Origin: Selenomonas ruminantium subsp. ruminantium ATCC 12561
Lineage (GTDB): Bacteria > Bacillota > Negativicutes > Selenomonadales > Selenomonadaceae
DNA length: 58,477 nt
Assembly: GCF_000424065.1 (NCBI RefSeq)
Contig: NZ_AUJE01000027.1
Span: 1 to 58,477 of the forward strand
Direction: 5' to 3'
Made by a program: the position numbers and the translations under genes. This document shows, in pieces, positions 1 through 8,524 of this stretch (position 1 is the stretch's first letter; every line of letters begins with the position of its first letter). Under the pieces are notes generated by a model that saw nothing but the letters and a program-made list of their open reading frames with translations, was not told where the DNA came from and ran no database searches.

Positions 1-225
1 ACCGAACTGCGGGTGAACCTCCAGTAGAAGATGCACATGGTCTGGCATGATTTCCATTTCGATTACATCGACTTGGATTTCTTCACAGATTGACTTGACC
101 AGCTCCTTTAGTCTGGTGTCAACGCCATTGACCAACACTTTTCTGCGGTACTTGGGACAGAACACGATATGATACTTACATGAATATACGATATTGTGGA
201 TTGAATGATATTTTATTTCTCCCAT
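1..225 (-). mobile_element. tnpA: IS200/IS605-family transposase TnpA, 3' part cut off by window edge
   Basis: Reading the minus strand from an ATG at 225 gives 75 uninterrupted codons that run off the window edge. The product begins MGEIKYHSIHNIVYSCKYH and ends near the HUH motif (PDHVHLLLEV), the metal-binding centre of Y1 transposases that move single-stranded DNA by a covalent 5'-phosphotyrosine intermediate. The catalytic tyrosine lies further C-terminal in this family (about 130-150 residues) and is outside the window, so activity cannot be judged. The start fits the family's usual N-terminus. A 9-bp hairpin about 100 bp upstream (326-347) is the expected subterminal end structure. Family assignment is firm; completeness is unknown. 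Confidence 0.85.
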
Positions 226-325
226 ATTTGTATTATACAACTTTAAGAAAGATAATACAACACAAGTTAAAAAGTAATTCTCCACCTTCAATTACTTACG
301 TAAATTCGGTGGACACGCCTTATAT

Positions 326-347
326 CCCCATAACTAAAGTTATGGGG
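326..347. repeat. Subterminal hairpin, probable left end of the IS200/IS605 element
   Basis: CCCCATAAC, loop TAAA, GTTATGGGG: a perfect 9-bp stem about 100 bp upstream of the tnpA start. IS200/IS605 elements lack terminal inverted repeats and are recognised by TnpA through such subterminal hairpins, so this is the likely left end. The exact cleavage site cannot be placed. Confidence 0.6.
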
Positions 348-394
348 TTACGGCGTTTTGGATAAGCTGGCCGTTCACGCTTTGCAATATGCAG

Positions 395-1399
395 CTAGTC
401 ATGCGGAACCAGCTTGGAAGTATATCTTTTACTTAGTCGGTCAGCGACGTGGGCATAACGGGCTGTAACCTTAGGATCACGGTGGCGGAGTGTATCCTGC
501 ACCAGTCGCAAGTCCTTGGTTTCCTTATACAAATTTGTGCCGCAGCTGTGCCGGAAAACATGGCAGGAGTAACCGGGGTGCTTCAAATCGCAGGCAGTCA
601 GCGCTTTGTTCATAATGGAGCGAATTCCATTCCGGGAAATACGGCCCATGAGGTTTCTATTAGATGAAGAAAGAATCAGCGGCGTGAGAACGCCATCTTT
701 TTTTATTTCCCGGTCACTCGGAATAGACTGCAGGTATTCTTCCAGAATAGTAAAGGTTTCATCGCATGGATATATGGGTTCCATACGCCCTTTTGCACCT
801 TTCCCACGAACCATTATAGCTCGGGCATCCCAGTTTATATCTTCCACGCAGGCCCGATGAACCTCAATGTTGCGCAGCCCCTCAACGCCCATCAGGTACA
901 GGATGAGCGTGTTCCGATACCGTGTAAAGGGATTCGTGTCCTCATCAAAAACATGTACGATTTCATTCATCTGCTGGGGAGTATAGTAATGTAACAGCGC
1001 CTCGCTGTTGCTGCCAGTAGATGGTGCTTCTAACTCCGCAGCAGGGTTTATCCTTATAAGACCGACTTTCCTTGCGGCTGTATAAAAGGCTTTTACCGCG
1101 ACGAGCATAACCTGAATGCTGTCCGGTTTGTACTGCCTGTTCAAGAGAAATTCCCGATACAGGATAAGCTGGTACTCGTTCATCGATAACGGATTGCGTT
1201 CATGGGACAAGCACCAACGGATGAAGAAGTCAATCTGGTTGCAGTAATGCCGCATCGTATCATCGGAGGGATTTCCCTTGGCAACAACCCGGCGAATGAA
1301 TTCAGCATAGTGCAGGATGAAATATTCCGGGGTAATTTGATGAACATCAAGCGTTTGTGATAATGAATTTGTTGATATAGTCAAATTAGTGTCTGACAT
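395..1399 (-). CDS. Tyrosine recombinase / phage-type integrase (XerC/D-like)
   Basis: A 334-residue protein with the two-domain layout of site-specific tyrosine recombinases. Residues about 20-115 match the SAM-like core-binding domain (YAEFIRRVVAKGNPSDDT, a helical region that clamps DNA). The C-terminal catalytic domain shows the first catalytic Arg in GLRNIEVHRA, then HVFRHSCGTNLY (H-x-x-R), a later H in TLRHRDPKVT and the nucleophile Tyr in TARYAHV. All visible catalytic positions are present, so it should be active. The start is set by a perfect AAAGGAGG ribosome site five bases before ATG. It is divergent from the ATPase at 1646. Likely roles are plasmid multimer resolution or mobility of an integrated unit; the sequence does not tell which. 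Confidence 0.9.
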   Translation of the reverse strand: MSDTNLTISTNSLSQTLDVHQITPEYFILHYAEFIRRVVAKGNPSDDTMRHYCNQIDFFIRWCLSHERNPLSMNEYQLILYREFLLNRQYKPDSIQVMLVAVKAFYTAARKVGLIRINPAAELEAPSTGSNSEALLHYYTPQQMNEIVHVFDEDTNPFTRYRNTLILYLMGVEGLRNIEVHRACVEDINWDARAIMVRGKGAKGRMEPIYPCDETFTILEEYLQSIPSDREIKKDGVLTPLILSSSNRNLMGRISRNGIRSIMNKALTACDLKHPGYSCHVFRHSCGTNLYKETKDLRLVQDTLRHRDPKVTARYAHVADRLSKRYTSKLVPHD

Positions 1400-1417
1400 G
1401 GAATCCTCCTTTCTAAG

Positions 1418-1437
1418 TTATCAGATAATTATGATAA
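1418..1437. promoter_or_regulatory. Palindrome in the recombinase promoter region
   Basis: TTATCA - 8 nt - TGATAA lies about 20-40 bp upstream of the recombinase start, just before its ribosome site, where an operator would sit. It may be an autoregulatory or repressor site. This is read from symmetry and position only. Confidence 0.35.
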
Positions 1438-1506
1438 TACCAGTTGCTACGAAAAAGATGGTGGAAATGTTTCTTTTTTCATTTTACAGTGGCTTTCGCT
1501 TTTTAG

Positions 1507-1563
1507 CAATACTAAAATAAGAGATGCTTCAACAATTTGGAACCGTCTCTTATTTTAGTGTTG
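1507..1563. repeat. Long inverted repeat between recombinase and ATPase genes
   Basis: Perfect 14-bp arms ACTAAAATAAGAGA (1511-1524) and TCTCTTATTTTAGT (1546-1559) are separated by 21 bp; allowing one mismatch the arms extend to 18 bp (1507-1524 and 1546-1563). It sits in the divergent intergenic region next to a tyrosine recombinase, so it could be a recombination site, a regulator site shared by both genes, or a transcription hairpin for the recombinase leader. Confidence 0.5.
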
Positions 1564-1565
1564 TT

Positions 1566-1606
1566 ATATCATAAATTTAGAATAAAATCCAAGTTTATGA
1601 TATAAT
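1566..1606 (+). promoter_or_regulatory. Promoter with overlapping inverted repeat upstream of the ATPase gene
   Basis: A TATAAT -10 hexamer at 1601-1606 lies 40 bp before the ATPase start. Inverted arms ATATCATAAA (1566-1575) and TTTATGATAT (1594-1603) overlap it, which suggests an operator. No clear -35 is seen at 17 bp, so the promoter may depend on an activator. Confidence 0.45.
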
Positions 1607-1645
1607 GAACTTGAGTATGAATTAATTCTATTTGGAGTAAATGTC

Positions 1646-2860
1646 ATGAAAACTATAGAACGAAATCAATATTTAGGATTTTTGCAGCGTCATCGGGACA
1701 AGCATATCATAAAAGTGGTGTCCGGCTTCCGTCGCTGCGGCAAATCTGTTCTCTTCCAATTGTTCCGAAAGTATTTACTGGAACAGGGCGTGCGAGAGGA
1801 AAACATCATTGCCATCAATTTCGAAGACCTGGCTTTTGAGGATTTACAGGAGTATCACGCACTGTACAACTATGTTACCGCCCATATGCGGCCAGATGGG
1901 ATGAATTACATCTTTCTTGACGAGATTCAGCATGTGCCAGAATTCGAAAAGGCGGTTGACAGTTTGTTCATCAAGGAAAACGCCGATGTCTATATCACCG
2001 GCTCCAATGCCTACTTCATGTCCGGAGAACTAGCCACTTTACTGTCTGGCCGCTATGTGGAGTTGAAGATGCTGCCCTTGTCCTTCAAAGAATATTACGG
2101 GGCCTGCGGACTGGCGGCTAATCACAGCTTACAGGAAATCTATGAGCGGTATATCTCCGATAGTTCCTTTCCTTATACAATGCAACTGAATGGCAGGCAA
2201 CAGGATATATCGGAATACTTGTCGGGCATTTATAGCACGGTTATTCTGAAGGACGTAGTGGGGCGGCTCCACATCGCCGATGTAAAGATGCTGGAAAGCA
2301 TTGTCAAATACCTGTTTGCCAATGTCGGAAGCCTGCTCTCTGTCAAGAAGATTGCTGACGCTATGACCAGTGCCGGACGGAAAATCGATGGCAAGACCGT
2401 GGAACGCTATCTGAAGGGCTTGCAGGACAGCTGCCTTATCTATCCGACAGAACGCTTTGACATCCGTGGGAAGGAACTTCTGAAGATAAATCCTAAGTAT
2501 TACGTGGTCGATGCAGCCATCCGTTACCTTAAAGTAGGCAGACACGGTCAGGATACAGGTCATATCTTGGAAAATACCGTATATCTAGAACTCCTACGCC
2601 GGGGCTACAAAGTGTATGTGGGTTCCATGACCGGCGGCGAGGTGGACTTCGTGACCAAGGATGCCCAGGGCCGTCTGGCCTATTATCAGGTTTCCGAGTC
2701 CACGCTTCAGCCGGAAGTCATGGAACGGGAGCTGAAGCCGCTGCAAAGGATTAAGGATAACTACCCCAAGTATCTCCTGACCCTCGATGAGGTCAACGCC
2801 ACAGCTGACTACGATGGGATACAAAAGAAAAATGTCCTGAAATGGCTGCTTGAAGGATAA
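1646..2860 (+). CDS. AAA-family ATPase with C-terminal DUF4143-type domain
   Basis: A 404-residue protein of the AAA_14/DUF4143 group. The P-loop is near residues 25-35 (GFRRCGKSVLFQLF), Walker B is YIFLDEIQ near residue 90, and an Arg/Asn sensor region follows (VYITGSNAYFMSGE). A winged-helix-like stretch is near residues 215-265, and the C-terminal part contains GGEVDFVTKD...YYQVSES, a pattern like the PD-(D/E)XK fold often predicted for these C-terminal domains. The start follows a TTTGGAG ribosome site at 10-base spacing. Proteins of this type are abundant and poorly characterised; some resemble toxin or defence ATPases, but nothing here proves a role. It is a single-gene unit. Confidence 0.85.
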   Translation: MKTIERNQYLGFLQRHRDKHIIKVVSGFRRCGKSVLFQLFRKYLLEQGVREENIIAINFEDLAFEDLQEYHALYNYVTAHMRPDGMNYIFLDEIQHVPEFEKAVDSLFIKENADVYITGSNAYFMSGELATLLSGRYVELKMLPLSFKEYYGACGLAANHSLQEIYERYISDSSFPYTMQLNGRQQDISEYLSGIYSTVILKDVVGRLHIADVKMLESIVKYLFANVGSLLSVKKIADAMTSAGRKIDGKTVERYLKGLQDSCLIYPTERFDIRGKELLKINPKYYVVDAAIRYLKVGRHGQDTGHILENTVYLELLRRGYKVYVGSMTGGEVDFVTKDAQGRLAYYQVSESTLQPEVMERELKPLQRIKDNYPKYLLTLDEVNATADYDGIQKKNVLKWLLEG

Positions 2861-2996
2861 CAACTCTTTTTTATTTCCTAAGGCTTATTATGCGGTAGTT
2901 TTTATATTTTTTTATCTCTATACAATAATCAATTTTTCGTTATCTACTAACCAACGTTCCTGAAATTGTCGTCTTGCAGCGTAACCTATATCTCTT

Positions 2997-3187
2997 ATAA
3001 CCTAAAATCCCGCTCAAAATTTAACCTACAATTCTTAAACCTAGTATTTATAAGGGGTTACAGTATTTCAAGTACGATTTTAGGGCTTTGTAGGTTAAGT
3101 TTTATTACCCTACAGAAAAACGCCGTGAAGCCTTGGTATTATTGAGTTCTTGGCGTAGGGTAAAAAATCTCCGGGATTTTAGGTTAT
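2997..3187. repeat. Set of nested inverted repeats sharing TAACCTA/TACCCTA words
   Basis: This gene-free stretch (2861-3178) is dominated by symmetry. Outer arms of 16 bp at 2997-3012 (ATAACCTAAAATCCCG) and 3172-3187 are perfect inverted copies. Inside are TTAACCTACA (3021-3030) with its inverse at 3089-3098, and TTACCCTAC (3105-3113) with its inverse at 3155-3163. Another TAACCTA word is near 2982. The right outer arm covers the stop codon of the EcsC gene. It could be a composite terminator, a replication or recombination site, or an insertion boundary of the downstream AT-rich operon. Confidence 0.55.
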
Positions 3188-3940
3188 AAAGCTACCATTC
3201 ATAGCAGCACCTACTCCAGCACCAACGATAGGTATAACTTGCATAGCTTTTCTTTTTGAGAAATTTATTCCCAACTGCTTACAAACATCTCTAATCATTT
3301 TTATTATTAATTCATTACCCACTGTCTTATCTGCCATCTGCTTTGCAGCTTTTCGTTCAATAACCCACAATGCGTTTTTCCGTAATGTTGCTTCAAGCAT
3401 CTTTAATTGAAGTAAAACTTGATTTTTCTCTTTCATACTATTTGAACCAGCTAACGACATTACAGATAGAACAAATTCTTTATCTTCTACGGTGTCGGCT
3501 TTATATCCATAACATAAGCCTATTTTATGAATAGTCCTTAATGCCAAAGTCAATATAGCGGGTATGTCTGCTGCCATTCCTGCCGCTCCCCACATTCCAG
3601 TGGCTCCCCCTTCTGCAATAGCTAAAGCTATTGCCCAGTTATGCACTTCATTTGCCATTTCATCAGATATTTCTAAACTTTTATATCGTAATTCTTCTAT
3701 ATTTTTTACCTTGCCATCTCTGATAATATCTTTTTCATCGGCTAAAAATTCTGCTGTTGCATTAGCTCCGTTAAGTACAGCTTGTATTACTTGCTCTGGA
3801 ATTAGCAAGCCCGTTAGAATTTCCAATGGTTTCCCCAGTAAACTCAGACCTTCTGTCACCACACTCGGTTTTTGGTTCTGATAAGCTCGTATTTCTGATA
3901 ACTGTCTTTTTTCGTAAGTTGACATATTGGTCGTTTCCAT
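3179..3940 (-). CDS. EcsC-family protein, last gene of the kinase/phosphatase/vWA operon
   Basis: A 253-residue protein resembling the EcsC family in its order of segments: an N-terminal helical part with repeated small-residue stretches (LLGKPLEILTGLLIPEQVIQAVL), a central ALAIAEGGATGMWGAAGMAADIPAILTLALRTIHKIGLCYGY segment split here into its readable parts, and a C-terminal glycine-rich helix (IPIVGAGVGAAMNG). EcsC proteins are thought to bind membranes; their biochemistry is unclear. I chose the ATG at 3940 because AAGGGG lies nine bases before it; an ATG at 3949 touches the ribosome site. It closes the nine-gene operon that begins at 11530. It may be the membrane-acting end of that system, which is inference. 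Confidence 0.75.
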   Translation of the reverse strand: METTNMSTYEKRQLSEIRAYQNQKPSVVTEGLSLLGKPLEILTGLLIPEQVIQAVLNGANATAEFLADEKDIIRDGKVKNIEELRYKSLEISDEMANEVHNWAIALAIAEGGATGMWGAAGMAADIPAILTLALRTIHKIGLCYGYKADTVEDKEFVLSVMSLAGSNSMKEKNQVLLQLKMLEATLRKNALWVIERKAAKQMADKTVGNELIIKMIRDVCKQLGINFSKRKAMQVIPIVGAGVGAAMNGSFIT

Positions 3941-4020
3941 ACTTTTCATCCCCTTACATCTATCCTTGTTTTTATGTGACTAAAGCAGCAGGTTTTGACA
4001 TGAGGCTTTTCAAACGAAAA

Positions 4021-4560
4021 TTACCTTTTTTTATCCTGAGCGAATAAATATGCTCCTACTGTAACTAGGACTCCTCCAAGTGCTGCACCAGCATATTTCA
4101 TTCCTTGAGAAAGCATAGATGGATTCTTAGGAACTTTATCCACTGAAAATTTTCTTGGTTCATAATTTTTCCCATATCTTTTGTCTAACCATTGAACGAA
4201 ATAAAATAGATATTCTAAGCATTTTATGGCATCCTCTTCGGAGGCTGTATATCCATCATGTAGAACTGAATTTGCCATAGTTCTAATTTTATGAATTTTA
4301 CTTAACAACTGTCCTGGGACAATATTTTTAAAAGAACTACTTGTCATTCTATAGTATAAATCAGAACCGTTATTTTCTTGTTTATCGTATGATAACCTTT
4401 TGTCTTTTCTATACATCCATTTAACAGCACATTCTAACGCAGTTCGTGTACTGCTAATACATGATTGCGGTGACTCCTTAAATACACTTTCCGCATTAAT
4501 ACATGGTTCCCCAAAGGCACGGTATTCCTCTATATCTTTTAGAAATATAAAATTAGCCAT
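4021..4560 (-). CDS. DUF4145-like protein with C-terminal membrane helix
   Basis: A 179-residue protein. The soluble part (residues 1-140) has the character of DUF4145 domains: helical, with STRTALECAVKWMY early and IRTMANSVLHDGYTASEEDAIKCLEYLF later, a pattern also found fused to restriction and defence proteins. Residues about 147-168 (GMKYAGAALGGVLVTVGAYLFA split around a glycine-rich core) form one hydrophobic helix followed by QDKKR, which fits an inward-facing positively charged end. The start is the ATG after GGAGG; an upstream TTG overlaps the ribosome site and is rejected. It lies between a PH-like paralogue and the EcsC gene in one operon. Domain assignment is by eye and moderate. 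Confidence 0.65.
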   Translation of the reverse strand: MANFIFLKDIEEYRAFGEPCINAESVFKESPQSCISSTRTALECAVKWMYRKDKRLSYDKQENNGSDLYYRMTSSSFKNIVPGQLLSKIHKIRTMANSVLHDGYTASEEDAIKCLEYLFYFVQWLDKRYGKNYEPRKFSVDKVPKNPSMLSQGMKYAGAALGGVLVTVGAYLFAQDKKR

Positions 4561-4595
4561 TATTGCCTCCAATAATTATCATTTTAGAAAAACCA

Positions 4596-5633
4596 CTATA
4601 TTACTTTTGCTATAGCCCTTATAAAACGATCTATAGTATCTATATTAAAGTACGGATCTAACCAAAAGTAAACATGATTTACTAATGCATATTCATTAAG
4701 CGCATCTTCTTCAAAAAAAATATATATATCATTTTGATTAGTTTTAAAGGAAATTTTCATAACAGGAGTTTTTAATATTACTTCATAAGAACTGTAGCCA
4801 CTATGACCATGATATGTTTTTTCAGTATATGTAATAGTCTTTATGTCATCATACTTTATTCTAGCTATTTTATTGAAAAACATGATATAGAAACTATCAT
4901 AGGTAATCGCCCAACCAAAGTTAAATTCATCATCAATACTCAAATGCAATATATCTTTTGGACAAGCTTGACCTTTTGTAACTAATTGTATATAAATATT
5001 TCTCGATTCTTCATCTATAGTAATATCATCATAATCATTAACAATATATTTACCAGTATAAACCGAATAGCGTCTACTCGATTCAAATACACTTTTATCA
5101 GCAATTACTTTAATCATCTCTCTCGTAGTACAGCTAAACGAATTGTTTGGTTGCTCAACACGATTCAACTGCATTGGTACAGTCTTATTAACTTCTGATA
5201 TAGATGGTGAATTGCTATAATTAATGAATTCTCTCCAATTATCTGCAGAATTATTATCAGAAATATTTAATTTGGGAAGTTCTTTTTTGAAAATAACCGA
5301 GAGCCATGTTACAATTATCCATTCAGCATTTTGGGGAGTAACACCATGTTCCATTTCTAATTTATTTTTTAATTTAAATAACATTTCATTAGTTAATGAT
5401 TTGTCTACTAAAAAAAGAATGTCAGCATCAAAACCTACCATCAATAAATTACATTTCAATTTCTCATGTGGCATTAAGTCTTTTAGAAGACTATGAATTT
5501 TATTGCGTTCATTCATTATTTTTTTATTTGATATTAAATAAGTACCAAGAGAATCTATATTAAGTTCTTTATTAAATGCATCTTCACCCTTAGGTGATTT
5601 TGTTATCCTATCGACAAATTCCTTGAACCCCAT
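4596..5633 (-). CDS. Adaptor-like paralogue A: helical N-terminal domain plus PH/GRAM-like C-terminal domain
   Basis: A 345-residue protein, one of three related proteins in this operon (with 5726-6745 and 10454-11530). All three share an N-terminal helical domain of about 110 residues with the pattern LG.YL..NK.I..ERNK..SLLKD..PHEK...NLLM.G.D..IL and then a segment ending in AEWIIVTWLSVIF. A variable linker follows (here 115-190). The C-terminal third has a beta-rich pattern (HLSIDDEFNFGWAITYDSFY, then KYDDIKTITYTE), like bacterial PH/GRAM-type domains that bind lipids or partners. No catalytic motif is visible. Start: ATG at 5633, seven bases after GAGGTGA; the TTG codons just upstream are rejected. 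A scaffold or sensor role is inference. Confidence 0.7.
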   Translation of the reverse strand: MGFKEFVDRITKSPKGEDAFNKELNIDSLGTYLISNKKIMNERNKIHSLLKDLMPHEKLKCNLLMVGFDADILFLVDKSLTNEMLFKLKNKLEMEHGVTPQNAEWIIVTWLSVIFKKELPKLNISDNNSADNWREFINYSNSPSISEVNKTVPMQLNRVEQPNNSFSCTTREMIKVIADKSVFESSRRYSVYTGKYIVNDYDDITIDEESRNIYIQLVTKGQACPKDILHLSIDDEFNFGWAITYDSFYIMFFNKIARIKYDDIKTITYTEKTYHGHSGYSSYEVILKTPVMKISFKTNQNDIYIFFEEDALNEYALVNHVYFWLDPYFNIDTIDRFIRAIAKVI

Positions 5634-5725
5634 CAACAATTCACCTCGGTTCTTTTGAAATTAGTTATATATTAAAGAGCATATATATTGGTTAATTTAC
5701 GGTGTTTTAATTTCATAATATTAAA

Positions 5726-6745
5726 CTATAGCAACTCAATTACCAATTTTAAAAAATTATGTAACATATTTACTGTATCATCATTAGCTGTATTTAATAA
5801 CATATCCTCATTTATTTTATATACTTTTCCATTTTTACATTGAATATTCAATGTGTCATCACAACTATAGTTCCCATACCCCCTTAATACTAACGTACTT
5901 GATCTTCTATTTGCAGAACTATCAGATGTAAATACTTTTTCAATACTTTCATAAGGAATTACTTCGCCAATACAAAAACTATCTTTTGTAAGTGCCCATC
6001 CGCAATTAATATCATATGTAGTGCGCACATACAACAAATCACTTTCGTTATAACTACCTCGACAAAGTTTTTTTAATATAAGTCGTTTTTTTGTATCATT
6101 AGGCACCTCGATATAATGTCCAGATGTGTAAAAAAAATCTTCACAATTTCTTCTATCCATGATATCCCAAACACCTATTTTATTATTTTTCCAGCAATTA
6201 TTTTGGATAAAATCTGCCCACGTACTTTGTAAAACTTCATTCAATTCAGCCATTGACAACGTTTTATAATTATTATTGTTAGAGTTACTGCTATTAGGCA
6301 CATTATTAGTAATGACACTGTTTTTATTAGTTGATAGATTTGTATTTACATTATTGTTGGACATAGGACTTGACCCCATGTATTGGGGCGTTACTTTTTT
6401 TTTAAATATTACCGTCAACCATGTTATAATTATCCACTTTGCATTCTGTTCATCTATTCCGTAATTATTCTTCAGCTGATTTTCAAACATATTAAGCTTT
6501 TCACATTCATTGCCTTTGTCCAATAGGGAAAGTATATTATCGTTATATCCCATCATTAATAAATTTCTTTTCAATGTTTCATGGGGCATAATATCTTTTA
6601 AAATACTCTGTAATTTGTTACGATCACCCAATACATTTTTATTCAATAATAAATAATCGCCCAAATTGTCTAATGTTAGATCGCCCTCAAATTTTTCTTC
6701 ATCAGCAAAGGTAATTATTTTTGTCATAAATTCTTTAAGCCCCAT
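5726..6745 (-). CDS. Adaptor-like paralogue B: helical N-terminal domain plus PH/GRAM-like C-terminal domain
   Basis: A 339-residue member of the three-protein family. The N-terminal domain (DNLGDYLLLNKNVLGDRNK...SILKDIMPHETLKRNLL, ending AKWIIITWLTVIFKK) is close to that of paralogue A. The linker from about residue 120 to 165 is rich in Asn and Ser, with runs such as SSNSNNNNYK, typical of a flexible tether. The C-terminal part keeps the hallmark DINCGWALTKDSFCIGEVIPY, then YESIEKVFTSD, expected of the PH-like fold. The start follows GAGGTGAG at normal spacing, 30 bp after the phosphatase gene, so they are co-transcribed. No enzyme motif is visible. Confidence 0.7.
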   Translation of the reverse strand: MGLKEFMTKIITFADEEKFEGDLTLDNLGDYLLLNKNVLGDRNKLQSILKDIMPHETLKRNLLMMGYNDNILSLLDKGNECEKLNMFENQLKNNYGIDEQNAKWIIITWLTVIFKKKVTPQYMGSSPMSNNNVNTNLSTNKNSVITNNVPNSSNSNNNNYKTLSMAELNEVLQSTWADFIQNNCWKNNKIGVWDIMDRRNCEDFFYTSGHYIEVPNDTKKRLILKKLCRGSYNESDLLYVRTTYDINCGWALTKDSFCIGEVIPYESIEKVFTSDSSANRRSSTLVLRGYGNYSCDDTLNIQCKNGKVYKINEDMLLNTANDDTVNMLHNFLKLVIELL

Positions 6746-6775
6746 ATTTATCTCACCTCATATTAATTTATGATA

Positions 6776-7711
6776 TTAATTATCATCATTCTCTTCATCA
6801 CCGCTTTGAGGCAACTTGATTTTTTTTAATGTATGTTTAAGCAATACCAACTTATTCATAATCAAATAACCTAATGAAATATCATCTCTACTACCATTAG
6901 AGGACATTTTAGGTAAAACATCCTCTATAATTTCTTGGTTAACAGAAATGAATCCATCATTAGCTATGGCATCGATAATCACCTTATAGAACTTAAATAA
7001 ATGTTCTTCATTTTTCCAGTTTGCAAAGCAATCATCTAAACCATCTGAACTTAAAAAAACAGCAACGGGGCAATTTGGGTGTTGCAAACTACAATCTAAA
7101 ACTGCATGTCTAATTTTTGTATCAGCATCTTGCTCACACAGCGAAGTCGTTACATTAAGAAAATTATCATCGTCTTTCGGTACTGGAGTTGTAAATAATC
7201 CATTCTTTTGAAGAACAATACAAGTTCCATCTCCTATTTGTAACAATAATATCTGATTTTCAATAGCAATTGCACACAACATTGTGGTTCCATATGCATT
7301 GTACAAATATCTTTCCTGAATCGTTGAATCTGAAGTAAAATACCTTTCTTTATATTTCTCGCTGATATATTTGAACCTCACCTCTTGATCATTTGGCGCT
7401 CTTGTTTCCCAATCCTGCTTTACGGCATTTCTCCATGACATCCAAAATGAATACTTAAAGTTTTTTATTCCTGTTTCGCTAAATGTTCCATCTTTATATT
7501 TTAATAATGGCAATGCACTATTTATTAAACACTCCACAGCCAGGCGTGACCCCACTTCACTACGAAAGCAATCATTGCTCCCATGCCCATCTGCAACAAC
7601 TACAATTTTTATTCCATTTTTTTCAATACATCCAGAACTATCCTGGCAAGGAAATCCTTTTTTGCTATATTTTTCGCCAGGCAATGAGACTGAAAAAATT
7701 CTATAATTCAT
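6776..7711 (-). CDS. PP2C-type Ser/Thr protein phosphatase of the TerY-P type triad
   Basis: A 311-residue PPM/PP2C phosphatase. Metal-binding acidic residues are visible: D24 in PCQDSSG, the ADGHG motif at 40-44, and a later LSSDGLDDCF motif; a GDGTCIVLQ strand lies between them. It should dephosphorylate Ser/Thr residues, probably on targets of the neighbouring kinase. The C-terminus is acidic (DEENDDN). I chose the ATG at 7711, four bases after GGTGAG, over the ATG at 7723. It sits 50 bp downstream of the vWA gene and upstream of paralogue B. The trio vWA, PP2C and kinase in one operon is the TerY-P triad described from tellurium-resistance-like stress systems. Confidence 0.9.
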   Translation of the reverse strand: MNYRIFSVSLPGEKYSKKGFPCQDSSGCIEKNGIKIVVVADGHGSNDCFRSEVGSRLAVECLINSALPLLKYKDGTFSETGIKNFKYSFWMSWRNAVKQDWETRAPNDQEVRFKYISEKYKERYFTSDSTIQERYLYNAYGTTMLCAIAIENQILLLQIGDGTCIVLQKNGLFTTPVPKDDDNFLNVTTSLCEQDADTKIRHAVLDCSLQHPNCPVAVFLSSDGLDDCFANWKNEEHLFKFYKVIIDAIANDGFISVNQEIIEDVLPKMSSNGSRDDISLGYLIMNKLVLLKHTLKKIKLPQSGDEENDDN

Positions 7712-7761
7712 AATTCTCACCATTCTTTCATATGCATCAGGGCATAGGAGCTAGTTATTTT

Positions 7762-8511
7762 TTACCAAGCTTCATCAGCTTTGGCTGCTGAAATTTCACC
7801 TTTAGCTGCAGCTTCTTCGCCACCACGAGCCTCTATCTCATCAGCAAGCACAGCAGTATTATCATCAGGATTATTATTGCTATTTCCTGGATCAACTTTT
7901 CGGCTAGCAACCATTGATGATGTAATTGAAACAAACCTTATCATATTTTTTAAATCCTCTGGATTATTGGTATGAAGTACAGTTTCGGTATTACCTGTAA
8001 ACTCTGCTAAAATATTATCATCTGCATCACCATACCCAATAGCTACCCTTATCGCAACTTTATACCAATTATTATTTTTTAACTTTTGCAAACCAGATTC
8101 ATAATCGTCAGTAGGCGCACCATCAGATAAAAGGAATAACACTGGAGCTACAGAACCACTAGCTCTTTTCATAAATCCTTTATCCACCGAAAGTTTATTG
8201 TTCAATTCTCTAAAAGCTGCCCCCATAGCTGTAGGTCCAGCTGCATCCAAACTATTCCAAGCCAAGTTATCAGGGGAAACGAGTTGATCGCCAGTTACCC
8301 AGTTAGGCCCACTAGAAAAAGCCATAATTGCTATCTTAATTTCTGCATCGCCATTCACATCGTTCATCGATTGTAATTCTGGCAAAACACCTTCAATAGC
8401 AGCATTAACTCGTCCTATAACATCACCAGCCATACTCCCTGAAGTATCCAGCAGAAAAATAACAGGACACATTCTTCTAGTCATTTCAACTTTATCTAAA
8501 ATTCCACCCAT
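7762..8511 (-). CDS. vWA-domain protein, TerY-like
   Basis: A 249-residue protein that is essentially one von Willebrand A domain (residues 10-205). The metal-ion-dependent adhesion site is complete: DTSGS at 22-26, a Thr in AGPTAMGAAF near residue 100 and LSDGAPTDD near 135. The C-terminal 40 residues are Ala/Glu-rich and probably disordered or coiled. Gene neighbours (kinase upstream by 13 bp, PP2C downstream) make it the TerY component of a TerY-P triad. vWA proteins of this kind assemble complexes through the metal site, so it may present substrates to the kinase and phosphatase. The start follows GAGGAGG with eight-base spacing. Confidence 0.9.
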   Translation of the reverse strand: MGGILDKVEMTRRMCPVIFLLDTSGSMAGDVIGRVNAAIEGVLPELQSMNDVNGDAEIKIAIMAFSSGPNWVTGDQLVSPDNLAWNSLDAAGPTAMGAAFRELNNKLSVDKGFMKRASGSVAPVLFLLSDGAPTDDYESGLQKLKNNNWYKVAIRVAIGYGDADDNILAEFTGNTETVLHTNNPEDLKNMIRFVSITSSMVASRKVDPGNSNNNPDDNTAVLADEIEARGGEEAAAKGEISAAKADEAW

Positions 8512-8524
8512 GATATATACCTCC

